Positions 6,297-14,959 of a stretch of 17,949 nucleotides of DNA are shown in pieces. Origin of the DNA: Amphritea sp. GTDB taxonomy: Bacteria > Pseudomonadota > Gammaproteobacteria > Pseudomonadales > Balneatricaceae. The position numbers and the translations under genes were made by a program. The notes beneath the pieces are model-generated. The model saw only the letters and a program-made list of their open reading frames with translations. It was not told the origin of the DNA and did not search any database. The DNA is taken from contig JAGPUU010000224.1 of assembly GCA_018067325.1 (NCBI GenBank), positions 1 to 17,949 on the forward strand, read 5' to 3'. How positions within the stretch are numbered: the stretch's first letter is position 1; every line of letters begins with the position of its first letter.

Positions 6297-7120
6297 GGCT
6301 TCTCGCCAGTAGACATGCGCATCTCAATCTCTTCAAGCACAGGAATCAGATCGGCAATACTATCAATCACATAGTGCGCACCGGATCGATTAAAACGATC
6401 ATAGGCTCTGGCCCGCAACCGATCTTGTTGTTCAGCATCGGTTGCGTTCCACTCATTCAGACTCATACCCACCTCATTGCCGCTCACGGCTACGCCGACA
6501 GTCCACATCCCTGCGTTCAAGCCCTCATCAATACCCGTCAGAGTATCATCAACTTTTACGCAGGCGGCCAGATTCTCTACCCCTAATTCGATAGCATTCA
6601 TCATTGCCATATAGGGGTAAGGACGGCCTTTAGGCACCTGAGTAGCACAGACATTAGATGCGGGGTTGTAACCCTGCTCTGCGGCTTTCGCCAGCAACCC
6701 CTGAATCATAATATCCGCATAGCCGGTGTTGGCGCCGATCTTTACCTCGTTCGCATCAGCCCATGCAAGCAGGTCTGTGAGGCCGGGAATCAGAACCGCA
6801 GTTTCCGCAATGGCAGCAACCTGTAACGGCACGAACTCATCGTACATCCGATCGACATCGGCGTCTGTTGGCTCTGTGCCTTTAACCTCAACCCATGTAG
6901 CGCGAATACGGGGATGGCTGCACAGCTGACGGATATGTTCACGCTTCTCTGTGCCCATCGGCCCACGGGCTTCAACTTGCGAGATTGGTACCCCTTGGTT
7001 GGTAAACAACCCCTGAAATGCACGGATCGGTGCCATTGAACCAAAATCGACGGTAGTGCCCGCCCAGTCCATGATGATCGCCTGCAGTGGCCCGGTGTAT
7101 TGACGTTCGTAACGGTACAT
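6293..7120 (-). CDS. phnX: Phosphonoacetaldehyde hydrolase (phosphonatase)
   Basis: PhnX hydrolyses phosphonoacetaldehyde to acetaldehyde and phosphate, the second step of 2-aminoethylphosphonate breakdown, in the cytoplasm. The 275-residue protein is a HAD-superfamily member: nucleophile D18 in MDWAGTTVD, with alanine in place of the usual general acid aspartate two residues later as typical for phosphonatases. The Schiff-base lysine is K59 in GPMGTEKREHI in the cap domain. Motif II is at about GANTGY, the motif III lysine in VPKGRPYPY, and the acidic KVDDT motif near residues 190-194 binds Mg. Length is normal for the family. AGGAG lies before the ATG. It follows phnW by 41 bp and overlaps the permease gene, forming one operon. 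Confidence 0.95.
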   Translation of the reverse strand: MYRYERQYTGPLQAIIMDWAGTTVDFGSMAPIRAFQGLFTNQGVPISQVEARGPMGTEKREHIRQLCSHPRIRATWVEVKGTEPTDADVDRMYDEFVPLQVAAIAETAVLIPGLTDLLAWADANEVKIGANTGYADIMIQGLLAKAAEQGYNPASNVCATQVPKGRPYPYMAMMNAIELGVENLAACVKVDDTLTGIDEGLNAGMWTVGVAVSGNEVGMSLNEWNATDAEQQDRLRARAYDRFNRSGAHYVIDSIADLIPVLEEIEMRMSTGEKP

Positions 7121-7161
7121 TATTTTCTCCTGACAACAGTTTAGTTGTTGCCCTATATTAT

Positions 7162-8295
7162 TTAACTGTTTGGATTGCCATCAGGAATCTGCATCTCGTC
7201 CAGCACACTAACCATCGCTTCCAGTAGGCCATCGATCTGTTCATCATATAACTGACCGATGCAGCCCAAACGAAAGCTCTCAGCCGTCGTCAGTTTTCCC
7301 GGATAAATAATGTAGTTATGCGCTTTAAGCAGATCGTAAAACCGCTGAAAGCTAAAGTTTTCATGGCCAGGAGAGAAAAAGGTAACAATGATCGGTGACA
7401 GCCACTCATCCGCTAGTAGGGTGTGAAAACCGAGCTTACGCATCCCTGCCACCAGCCGCTGCTGGTTACGGCTATAGCGGGCAAAGCGACCGGCAATACC
7501 GCCCTCTTCTTCATGCTCTTTAAGTGCTTGTATAAAAGCGGAAACTACATGAGTAGGTGGAGTGAAACGCCACTGCCCGGTGTTCTCCAGATAGTGCCAC
7601 TGGTCGTACAGATCCAGACTCAGGGAGTGAGCATTAGATGCTGACTGTTGCAGCGCATCTTTTCTGATCAGCGCGAAGCCAAAGCCAGGAACGCCTTCAA
7701 AACACTTATTGGCCGAGGAGATAATGGCATCAAAGCGAACACTGCTACTGTGGATGTCGATAGCACCGAAAGCACTCATCGAATCAATAATCAGGCGGCG
7801 GCCATAGTGCTCCACCACATTAGCGATCTCTTCAACCGGATTCAGAATACCGGAGCTGGTTTCACAGTGCACCAAAAGCACATGAGTGATAGCGGCGTCC
7901 TGCTCCAGAACCGCAGCCACCTCGTCAGCCCGGGGCGGCTCATAGTCGCCTTTGTCCAGAACAACATAATCCCGGCCCATATAATCGAGAATTTTCGTCA
8001 TCCGCTGACCATATGCGCCGTTAATCAGCACCAGTGCTTTTCCCTGTTTAGGGATCAGCGTTCCGAGAGTAGCCTCCACAGTAAAGGTGCCACTGCCTTG
8101 CACTGGCACACAGACGAATTCACCGCTGTTATCCACATAGCTAACCAGTTGCTCACACAGCGATTGTGTCATAGCACGAAAATCACCGTCCCATGACCCC
8201 CAGTCCTGCAACATCGCCTGTTTAACAGTCTGACTCGTATTTATCGGCCCAGGGGTTAACAGCCAAGGCTGCTTAGGGGTTTGTGGCTGGTTCAT
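7162..8295 (-). CDS. phnW: 2-aminoethylphosphonate:pyruvate aminotransferase
   Basis: PhnW transfers the amino group of 2-aminoethylphosphonate to pyruvate, giving phosphonoacetaldehyde and alanine. The 377-residue protein is a class V-type PLP enzyme: N-terminal [25 protein letters not shown] near residue 64, the PLP-ring aspartate D171 in [10 protein letters not shown], and the PLP lysine K197 in [13 protein letters not shown]. The C-terminal domain has the expected [17 protein letters not shown] chose the ATG at 8295 because GGGAG lies five bases before it; in-frame starts at 8298 and 8322 are also possible. It leads the phnW-phnX-permease unit and is separated from polB by about 145 bp, room for its own promoter. 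Confidence 0.95.
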   Translation of the reverse strand: MNQPQTPKQPWLLTPGPINTSQTVKQAMLQDWGSWDGDFRAMTQSLCEQLVSYVDNSGEFVCVPVQGSGTFTVEATLGTLIPKQGKALVLINGAYGQRMTKILDYMGRDYVVLDKGDYEPPRADEVAAVLEQDAAITHVLLVHCETSSGILNPVEEIANVVEHYGRRLIIDSMSAFGAIDIHSSSVRFDAIISSANKCFEGVPGFGFALIRKDALQQSASNAHSLSLDLYDQWHYLENTGQWRFTPPTHVVSAFIQALKEHEEEGGIAGRFARYSRNQQRLVAGMRKLGFHTLLADEWLSPIIVTFFSPGHENFSFQRFYDLLKAHNYIIYPGKLTTAESFRLGCIGQLYDEQIDGLLEAMVSVLDEMQIPDGNPNS

Positions 8296-8440
8296 CATTA
8301 CTCCCGCAAAATCAGAAAACATCTGAATAAAAACAGAGGTTATTATCTGGGATTGATCAACTCATCACAGTGAAGTTTTAGTGAAACGCTAGGGGTAAAG
8401 CTTGTAGATATCAGCGCTATTTATAAGCAGTGAGATGCAA
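8296..8440 (-). promoter_or_regulatory. Probable promoter region of the phnW unit
   Basis: The gap between polB and phnW is AT-rich. Read on the minus strand it contains TATAAAT about 100 bases before phnW, but no convincing -35 at the right distance. It also contains a direct repeat TTCACT-N5-TTCACT and a TTGATCAA palindrome, either of which might be an operator. Read-through from polB cannot be excluded because I see no terminator here. Confidence 0.3.
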
Positions 8441-10822
8441 TCAAAAGAGACTGATCTGGGGAGCGGCGATGCCATCAAGACTGTCATCCATGAACATCAG
8501 TATTCCATCGGCGATAGGCACCAACTGACGATCAAAATAGTGCTGATAATCGATTAAGGAGGTTGTGATAGAGATCGGTTCTGGGCCATTTACAGTGATC
8601 AGGTACTCGATATAGGTCCCGGAAGAAAAAGTATCCAACTTTCTTCTTTTGGAAAGATGGTCGAATAGTTTTTGGGCTGCCTGCACATGGGGCGGACGAT
8701 TCTTACTGTACTCATCTAACGGGCGGCGCAGGCGTTTACGATAAACCAGTTCTTCATCCAGCTCCCCGGCTTTCATCTGAATAACGATCTGCTTAAGGTA
8801 AGCGGTATAGGGCGTATTACTGAAGATTAACCGGTAAAGCTCTCGCTGCACCCTACGCGCCAGAGGTGTCCAGTCTGAGCGTACCGTTTCAAGTCCTTTG
8901 AAAATAAGTTCTTCACTGCCATCGACAAAATGACGAATACCCGCATAACGCTTCTTAGTGCCTTTCTCAGAGTTTCGCATGGTCGGCATAAAAAAACGTC
9001 GGTAATGGGTTTCGTATTCCAGTTCCAGATGACAGGGCAAGCCGAAACGCTGTTGCACCTCTTCCTGCCACCACTGATTAAGAAAGATTTCCAGGCGACG
9101 CCCCTCTTGCTGGGTTTTATCCAAAGGGAAATCATCTCCCAGCCAGACAAACACCGAGTCGGTATCGCCATAGATCACCTGGTAACCAAACTCTTCCTCG
9201 ATTTTTTCCTGGGTACGGATGAGAATCTCGTGGCCTCGCAGGGTAATTGAGCCGGCAAGACGCTGATCAAAGAAGCGACAAACATTGGAGCCGAGTACCC
9301 CATAAAAGCTATTCATGATGATCTTAATCGCCTGGGACAACGGCGCATTCTTTTCAGCTTTTGCACGATCTCTTGCCTGCCACAGCCGTTCGATAATACC
9401 GGGCAGTATCGCCTCTTTACGATTAAAAATGGCGTGGTTAAAACCCGGCACCAGCTCTTCCGGGGGACACTCGGTGCCGGTCCCTTCCGCCAATGCAAAA
9501 GGATCGATCATGAAAGTACGAATAATACTGGGATACAGGCTCTTAAAGTCCAGCACCAGTACCTGATTATAGAGACCGGGCCGGGATTCCATTACATAAC
9601 CGCCGGGGGCGCCCATCTGCGATTCACCGGAGGCATACACAGGAGCAACATAACCTTTGCGATGCAGACGAGGCAGATACTGGTTATCAAAAGCAGCCGC
9701 AGAACCGCCCACCTTATCTAATGGCAGACCGGTCAAACGACTGCGCTCTATCAGGTAATGAAGCAACTTAGCGTGCTCAAAAATGTCCCAGACCAGCTTG
9801 CAGTCTTCCAGATTATATTCTGCCAACTGACGGGGGTTTTCCCGGTAAACCTGCTGAATCTCTTCCCCCTTGTTTAGGGTGAGTCCATCATCTTGCTGAT
9901 GACCGAGCAACTTACCTCTGTCCAGCAGTTGATTAGAGACATTCTCAAGGGAGAAGCTTTCAAATTGATAGGTTGCGCCCTTCAGGGTATCGATACCATC
10001 CAGCACCACCCGTCCGGCAATACGGCAAAACCACTTCCCATTGCCCGACTGAATAACCTGTATACGACTGCGATCACGGCCCAGACTCATGGGCACCTGG
10101 AGTCTTCGGGCCCGTTCTTCCAACACCCGAAAATCGAACCCGACGACATTCCAACCGATGAATATATCGGGATCACAGCGTTCTACTTCCCGAATAAACG
10201 CCTGCAGCAGTGCTCGCTCATCGTTTACATACTCTAGCCAGGGTTCATTCGGCCCCTCGCCGACAATCAGCACTTTACTGTATCGGTCTGAATAGAGTCC
10301 AATGGAGAAAATTCGGTCTGCCCGCATCGTGGTTTCAATATCCACCGATAGCATCGTCAGCTGAGGATCATAATCTGTCGGTAGCAGTTGTGCCGAATTT
10401 TCAGAGAAACGCACCCGAGCACTCTCCTGAATAAAACGCTCCATGAGAAAACGATCAACCGGACGTATATCCTCCTCGATCATCGAGATACCATAGGTCT
10501 GCAACAGGTCTGTCAGTTTTCGATAGGTGGCGATTGAACGGCTGTAAATGCCACAGATGGAACGTTGTTCAAGATCTTTCAGAGGTAGGGGTTTTAAGCG
10601 CCAATCGGTAACAGGTTCGAGTAATGGCTCGATTCGAGGAAGATCCTCTTCGAGGACAAAGAAGACAGCTTCCTGACCAGCCACCGTAACGGGAAACGCA
10701 CCCTGAGAACCTTTCAGCCAAAACTGAAAGCTAATTCCCTCAGGAGTATCAAACTGCTGACGCGTAAGAATAAAGCCGCTGGCTTCGCTATGTTCCCCAG
10801 ACTTAGGCTGATTAGACCGCAT
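8441..10822 (-). CDS. polB: DNA polymerase II (family B)
   Basis: This is a B-family DNA polymerase with 3'-5' exonuclease, in enterobacteria a damage-inducible repair and bypass polymerase. Numbering from the ATG at 10822 (793 residues; E. coli Pol II has 783): Exo I D161-I-E163, Exo II D230 in GWNVVGFDF, Exo III Y336/D340 in YNLEDCK, motif A D425 in LDFKSLYPSII, motif B K500 to NSFYG, motif C YGD553-T-D555. All catalytic residues are intact. The frame is open further up to a TTG at 10846 inside mvaD; I prefer the ATG four bases after the mvaD stop, implying termination-reinitiation. Being the last gene of the mevalonate operon is odd for a repair polymerase. I recognised no LexA box immediately upstream. 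Confidence 0.95.
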   Translation of the reverse strand: MRSNQPKSGEHSEASGFILTRQQFDTPEGISFQFWLKGSQGAFPVTVAGQEAVFFVLEEDLPRIEPLLEPVTDWRLKPLPLKDLEQRSICGIYSRSIATYRKLTDLLQTYGISMIEEDIRPVDRFLMERFIQESARVRFSENSAQLLPTDYDPQLTMLSVDIETTMRADRIFSIGLYSDRYSKVLIVGEGPNEPWLEYVNDERALLQAFIREVERCDPDIFIGWNVVGFDFRVLEERARRLQVPMSLGRDRSRIQVIQSGNGKWFCRIAGRVVLDGIDTLKGATYQFESFSLENVSNQLLDRGKLLGHQQDDGLTLNKGEEIQQVYRENPRQLAEYNLEDCKLVWDIFEHAKLLHYLIERSRLTGLPLDKVGGSAAAFDNQYLPRLHRKGYVAPVYASGESQMGAPGGYVMESRPGLYNQVLVLDFKSLYPSIIRTFMIDPFALAEGTGTECPPEELVPGFNHAIFNRKEAILPGIIERLWQARDRAKAEKNAPLSQAIKIIMNSFYGVLGSNVCRFFDQRLAGSITLRGHEILIRTQEKIEEEFGYQVIYGDTDSVFVWLGDDFPLDKTQQEGRRLEIFLNQWWQEEVQQRFGLPCHLELEYETHYRRFFMPTMRNSEKGTKKRYAGIRHFVDGSEELIFKGLETVRSDWTPLARRVQRELYRLIFSNTPYTAYLKQIVIQMKAGELDEELVYRKRLRRPLDEYSKNRPPHVQAAQKLFDHLSKRRKLDTFSSGTYIEYLITVNGPEPISITTSLIDYQHYFDRQLVPIADGILMFMDDSLDGIAAPQISLF

Positions 10823-10826
10823 TGGC

Positions 10827-11846
10827 TCAGCCAAAGGGGGCAACAACCTCCAATCCAGGGAAACGCAGCTTTACTTCAGCTTCAGCATCAGCGGTAAACA
10901 GTAGCTTAATATTCGGCCCCGCATCCATAGTAAAATAGAGCTCGACGCCTTCTGCCCTTGCCTGCCAAATACTTTGCATCGCGGCGACGGAGTCCGGTTG
11001 CCAATAGAGTAACGGCGGCCAGGAAGCTATCATCGTTGCATGCATAGAGAGCGCATTTTGCTCGGCGGTTTCACCCAATAGAGTAAAATTTTGATCGGCA
11101 ATCGCCCGGTGTAATCGCTCAAGGTCAGCCGCGGCCTGCAACGGCCAGCTCTGGTACAGGTGGGCGGTATCTACTGTTCGATTCATACCTGAACGAGAAT
11201 CTACCGCCTTCTCTCCGGTGCTCACCTTTACCAAGCCGACTCTCAGATCGCTCCAGCGAGTCGTTAACGGCAGCGCAAAGCTATCCATCCCATCTTCACG
11301 AACTCCCATCTGCCATTCGACAAAGCCTTCATAGAGGGAACGACTAGCACTGCCACTACCCATACGGGCAAAAGCGGATAGCACTTGAGGCTCCAAATCC
11401 AAACCATAAAAAGTGTTAACCGCCAGCATCAATGCCGCAAAGCCGGAAGCAGATGAGGCCAATCCGGCAGCGGTAGGAATATTATTCTCGGTTTCTACTT
11501 TAACTGAGTGAGCGGCACCACGGCGAAACAGCTCAATAAAGTTGATAACTTTGCGGGAAAACTTATCATCCGCAGCCACCAAATTGCCATTCAGCCAGAC
11601 CTGATCAGTATCGCTAACCGAGATACGGGTTTTACTACCCAGATGGGCAAGAGAGATCGACAAGCTACTGTTAATCGGCAGATTAAGCTCGGCATCGCGC
11701 TTACCCCAATACTTACACAGGGCAATATTGCTCGGTGCAAATACGGTATCTATGCTGTCCACCACCGGCACTACAGTAGCTGGCAGATAGCGTTCGATTA
11801 CGCTTTCTTTAGTGATAGCTTTAGAGCTGTCTTTAGATATATTCAA
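10827..11846 (-). CDS. mvaD: Diphosphomevalonate decarboxylase
   Basis: MvaD performs the ATP-dependent decarboxylation of mevalonate 5-diphosphate to isopentenyl diphosphate, the last step of the classical mevalonate pathway. The 339-residue GHMP-fold protein has NIALCKYWGK (40-49) with both conserved lysines, LPINSSLSISL, the phosphate loop AAGLASSASG (126-135), the GSGSASRS segment with R169, and D308 in MDAGPN, the catalytic aspartate of the family. These fit the diphosphate-specific enzyme rather than the monophosphate decarboxylases. The proposed TTG start overlaps the previous gene by 14 bp, giving an N-terminal extension of about 35 residues before APSNIAL; a GTG further in would shorten it. 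GAAGGG lies eight bases before the TTG. Confidence 0.93.
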   Translation of the reverse strand: MNISKDSSKAITKESVIERYLPATVVPVVDSIDTVFAPSNIALCKYWGKRDAELNLPINSSLSISLAHLGSKTRISVSDTDQVWLNGNLVAADDKFSRKVINFIELFRRGAAHSVKVETENNIPTAAGLASSASGFAALMLAVNTFYGLDLEPQVLSAFARMGSGSASRSLYEGFVEWQMGVREDGMDSFALPLTTRWSDLRVGLVKVSTGEKAVDSRSGMNRTVDTAHLYQSWPLQAAADLERLHRAIADQNFTLLGETAEQNALSMHATMIASWPPLLYWQPDSVAAMQSIWQARAEGVELYFTMDAGPNIKLLFTADAEAEVKLRFPGLEVVAPFG

Positions 11847-12774
11847 CGGTCACACCCTTCTGAGAAACAGCCACAGGTATTTGTTCATAAGATAACTGAT
11901 AGTCTGATGGGTTCCCTAGAGCCAGAACACAATCACCCAGGCCTGAACCGGATATTTTGGCACCAAGGACATCTGGAGAACTTCTTAATGCATAGATTAT
12001 CTCCGCCAGGTTGCGGTCATTTACGCCCAGCGCATCCATTAGTCCCTGGTAGATATTCATCAGGCGACCAAATTGCGGCCAGTCCGTGTTATCCACAGCC
12101 AATTCGGCTTGCTCGGCGGTTTGCCCCATCAAGCGGTACAGTTCAGCATAGAGTTCCGGCGACTGAGCCGAGAAGCCTTCAACCCGCTTCAATACATCCG
12201 GGGTTTTCATCTTATAACCGACGTAAAAAAGGCTAATAGTGGGGATGCCCTGCAATGCCCGTATCTGAGGGGCGGTATCGGCAGTGGCAACGGTATACCC
12301 AACCACACCCCCAAAGACCGCAGCCACCAGATCGGTACCTGACCCCCGACCATCCTGCACCTGATGGACTACCGCCAGGGTTTCATTAAACAGCGCCTGC
12401 TGATCTTCACACCTACTGCCTGTATAAGCTTGCAGCGCGGTCACAACCGCCACCGTTACCGCCGCAGAAGAGCCCAGCCCCACGGTATGAGAAAATTCAG
12501 AACGTATCTGCAGATCGAACCCACTCGGTAACCGTGCAGCCTGGCGCTCTATCGCGGCCAGAACAAAACTGAGCGCCGGCTCAGACTTCAACGGGTCAAG
12601 ACTCGAGTGGTACTGAGCCAAAGCTGAATCGATATTAACGTTGCGATCTGTGCGAGGAGTTAGCGTGACCGCGATACGTTTGTCCACTGCACAGGCCAGC
12701 GCCCGCTGCCCAAACAAGACTGCGTGCTCCCCCATCAACATCAGACTACCAGGGGCTGTGACTTTAATCTTCAA
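11833..12774 (-). CDS. GHMP kinase, likely mevalonate kinase (archaeal-like)
   Basis: This 313-residue GHMP kinase has PGSLMLMGEHAVLFG (8-22), the ATP loop GLGSSAAVTVA (99-109), the putative catalytic aspartate D148 in GRGSGTDLVAAVFGG, and a C-terminal GAKISGSGLGD in place of the usual GAKLTGAGGGG. The segment GRLMNIYQGLMDALGVN resembles archaeal mevalonate kinases as I remember them, so I lean to mevalonate kinase (mevalonate to 5-phosphomevalonate). A phosphomevalonate kinase role is not excluded because two GHMP kinases stand side by side. I chose the TTG at 12774: GGAGGAG is six bases upstream and homology begins right there. A longer frame from 12843 would overlap the preceding gene by 80 bp. 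It overlaps that gene by 11 bp and mvaD by 14 bp. Confidence 0.85.
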   Translation of the reverse strand: MKIKVTAPGSLMLMGEHAVLFGQRALACAVDKRIAVTLTPRTDRNVNIDSALAQYHSSLDPLKSEPALSFVLAAIERQAARLPSGFDLQIRSEFSHTVGLGSSAAVTVAVVTALQAYTGSRCEDQQALFNETLAVVHQVQDGRGSGTDLVAAVFGGVVGYTVATADTAPQIRALQGIPTISLFYVGYKMKTPDVLKRVEGFSAQSPELYAELYRLMGQTAEQAELAVDNTDWPQFGRLMNIYQGLMDALGVNDRNLAEIIYALRSSPDVLGAKISGSGLGDCVLALGNPSDYQLSYEQIPVAVSQKGVTVEYI

Positions 12775-13765
12775 GACGGGCTCCTCCACTGTCCTCTTCA
12801 ATCGCCATGATTGAATAACCGTTTTGTTCACAAAGCTCTGCAAGGTCGATCTCTGGAGAATAGGCGATCAAAGCACCGGCCCCAACACCCTTAACAGAAC
12901 CGGCTCCGCTCACTTTCGCAGCACCACCCAATTGTTCAACCGCCGTAATAAACTGTTGAACCGGCTTTGGCACTACCCCGATCTGAGTTAACAGGCGATG
13001 ATTTTCCCTAAGTGGTTCACGGGGGTCATCACCTTTAACAATAGCATCCGTCAGCTGTCTGGTAATCGCACTAAAATCCTGCCAGATACTAGACTGGCCG
13101 AAACGACTACGGACAAAATCGACACAGTCGCCGGTACCGGCTTCAGGTGTTCCACTGTGAATATAGTACCAACCTGCCCCAAGCTGTAGCGACAATGGCT
13201 CAACCTGACCGTTCGTGACCTGCACCAGCCCACCATAACTCACGGTCGCGGCATCGATGAGCCCGCCACGCCCATGACACAGGCGTTCACAGTAACGCAC
13301 CCGTTGAAAAAGCTCAGCGGTATTGAAAGGTTTAGAAAAGAGGTTTTGACCGAGAGAGGTAACCGCCGCACCCAACGCTGCGGAAGAACCCATACCTGAT
13401 CCGAGCGGCAATTGAGAATAGATCTCCAGCTGCAATCCAGTTTCAGGAGCAGCGTCAGGCAGACACAACCCCAAAGCATACAAAGCCAACTGCTGAGGCG
13501 CTTCAAGGATATCACCGGCCGTTAATTCACCCGCTTCAAAGAGGCTAAAACGATAATCGAGGTAGGAGACTAACTGACGCAGATCTGACCAACTGATGTG
13601 CCCTTGCCAACCCGCTTCAGGCAGATGCCAACTAAGGCCGTCGGTTTGAGTCTGTTCTGCACTGCATTTGATATAGCGGTTTACCGCCAAAGCGATAGCC
13701 GGGGCCCCGTAAACTGCTGAGTGTTCACCACTGAGAATCAGCTTACCCGGGGCACACGCCTTCAT
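12764..13765 (-). CDS. GHMP kinase, likely phosphomevalonate or mevalonate kinase
   Basis: This 333-residue GHMP kinase has an N-terminal APGKLILSGEHSAVYG (5-20), the ATP loop LGSGMGSSAALGAAV, HGRGGLIDAATVSYGG with the putative catalytic aspartate, SGTPEAGTGDCVDFV, and a C-terminal AAKVSGAGSVKGVGAG in which the usual GAGGGG is expanded. HGxGGxxD is mevalonate-kinase-like, while APGKL and the GTPEAGT segment recall phosphomevalonate kinases. By elimination one of the two tandem kinases must make mevalonate diphosphate if the pathway is complete here, because MvaD is of the diphosphate type. I mildly favour this one for that job. The gene follows mvaS by 12 bp with AAGGA before the ATG, in the middle of the operon. 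Confidence 0.83.
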   Translation of the reverse strand: MKACAPGKLILSGEHSAVYGAPAIALAVNRYIKCSAEQTQTDGLSWHLPEAGWQGHISWSDLRQLVSYLDYRFSLFEAGELTAGDILEAPQQLALYALGLCLPDAAPETGLQLEIYSQLPLGSGMGSSAALGAAVTSLGQNLFSKPFNTAELFQRVRYCERLCHGRGGLIDAATVSYGGLVQVTNGQVEPLSLQLGAGWYYIHSGTPEAGTGDCVDFVRSRFGQSSIWQDFSAITRQLTDAIVKGDDPREPLRENHRLLTQIGVVPKPVQQFITAVEQLGGAAKVSGAGSVKGVGAGALIAYSPEIDLAELCEQNGYSIMAIEEDSGGARLED

Positions 13766-13777
13766 GAAGGGGTTTCC

Positions 13778-14944
13778 TTAGCAGGAGATGTATTCACGCT
13801 TATGATGGGAGATACCCACTAGACGGAATCGCCCGGTGGTACCTTCAGCCTTAACATGCTCGCCACCATCAACCGGATCGACATCATTATAAAGCTTCAG
13901 ATATTCATCATAAGAGACTTCGCTACGTGCCTCTAGCATCAACTGGTGACGGTCTTTGTGCAGGTAGTTCTCGTAACCGGCAACAACCGTGCCTGAGAAA
14001 AACTCTGCAACGCAACCGGAGCCATAACTGAAAAAACCTACCCGGTTACCGGCCAGATTTTGCTTACAGTTTTCCAGCAGTGACGCCAGGCCAATATACA
14101 TCGATGCGGTGTAGCTATTACCGATGATACGGTTATATAACAGGGTATCTTCTACCTGAAGGTCCAGCAGCTCGGGTGTCAGATTACTCTGATTGATACG
14201 CGCAAGATGCTTATGTGCCTTTTGAGCCATACGGGTAAAAGGCAGGTGGTAGCAGAAATGTTGCATATCACTGAACGCCACCGAGCTGACTTCACGGAAG
14301 TGAGCCCAGGCATATTTCAGCGATTTCAAATAAATTTTAGTGGAGTACTTACCATCAACCAGTGCGGTTGAACGGTAATTAGGGCGCCAGAAGTCCATCA
14401 CATCTTCGGTGTGGTTGCCGACCTCGGGGTCCAGTTCAACCAGACGAGGGTTCGCTGTAATCAACATCGCAACAGCACCACAACCCTGAGTCGCCTCACC
14501 GGAAGTGCCCAGATCATAGCGAGCAACATCTGACGCAATCACCAGCACTTTCGTTTCCGGCTGGCGAGCAACAAGAGCACAAGCCATCTGGATCGCTGCG
14601 GTGGCGCTATAACATGCCTGTTTCAGTTCAACGACGCGACAATTCGGCGTTAAACCAAGCAAACGGTGAACGTAGACACCAGCAGACTTTGACTGATCGA
14701 TACCAGTCTCGGTCGCAAACATCACAGTGCTGATAGCATCTGTACCCACCCGCTCTATGAGAGGCAGGGCAGCGTTTGCAGCCATAGTCACTACATCTTC
14801 ATCCGGGGCAGGCATGCCCATTTTTTCTTGGCCTATCCCCTGATAATACTTTTCAGCATCAATTTCCTGAACCGTAGCAAGGTTCTTCAGATCCAGAAAA
14901 TAATTAGAGGTGTAAAAGCTGATTTCATCAATACCGACGGACAT
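13778..14944 (-). CDS. mvaS: Hydroxymethylglutaryl-CoA synthase
   Basis: MvaS condenses acetyl-CoA with acetoacetyl-CoA to HMG-CoA, the first committed carbon-building step of the pathway, in the cytoplasm. The 388-residue protein is a thiolase-fold enzyme of bacterial length. The catalytic triad sits at E79 (FATETGID), C111 (ELKQACYSAT) and H233 (FCYHLPFT), the same numbers as in the well-studied Staphylococcus enzyme. IASDVARYDLGTSGEATQG and SYGSGCVAEFFSG are further family hallmarks. It starts 15 bp after the isomerase gene; the only SD-like GAGG overlaps the isomerase stop codon, so coupling is likely. No acetoacetyl-CoA thiolase gene is in the window; it must be supplied from elsewhere. 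Confidence 0.97.
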   Translation of the reverse strand: MSVGIDEISFYTSNYFLDLKNLATVQEIDAEKYYQGIGQEKMGMPAPDEDVVTMAANAALPLIERVGTDAISTVMFATETGIDQSKSAGVYVHRLLGLTPNCRVVELKQACYSATAAIQMACALVARQPETKVLVIASDVARYDLGTSGEATQGCGAVAMLITANPRLVELDPEVGNHTEDVMDFWRPNYRSTALVDGKYSTKIYLKSLKYAWAHFREVSSVAFSDMQHFCYHLPFTRMAQKAHKHLARINQSNLTPELLDLQVEDTLLYNRIIGNSYTASMYIGLASLLENCKQNLAGNRVGFFSYGSGCVAEFFSGTVVAGYENYLHKDRHQLMLEARSEVSYDEYLKLYNDVDPVDGGEHVKAEGTTGRFRLVGISHHKREYISC

Positions 14945-14959
14945 ACGTACTTAAAATCC

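Noticed and set aside
7648..8196. 182-codon plus-strand open frame inside phnW
   Set aside because: Antisense to phnW, with no recognisable domain; a frame shadow.
10823..11200. LexA operator upstream of polB
   Set aside because: I looked for CTGT-N8-ACAG near the polB start and in the end of mvaD and saw no convincing match, though a full scan was not run.
11508..12236. 242-codon open frame on the plus strand across mvaD and the second kinase
   Set aside because: It is antisense to two genes with intact catalytic motifs and gives a low-complexity-like product; a frame shadow.
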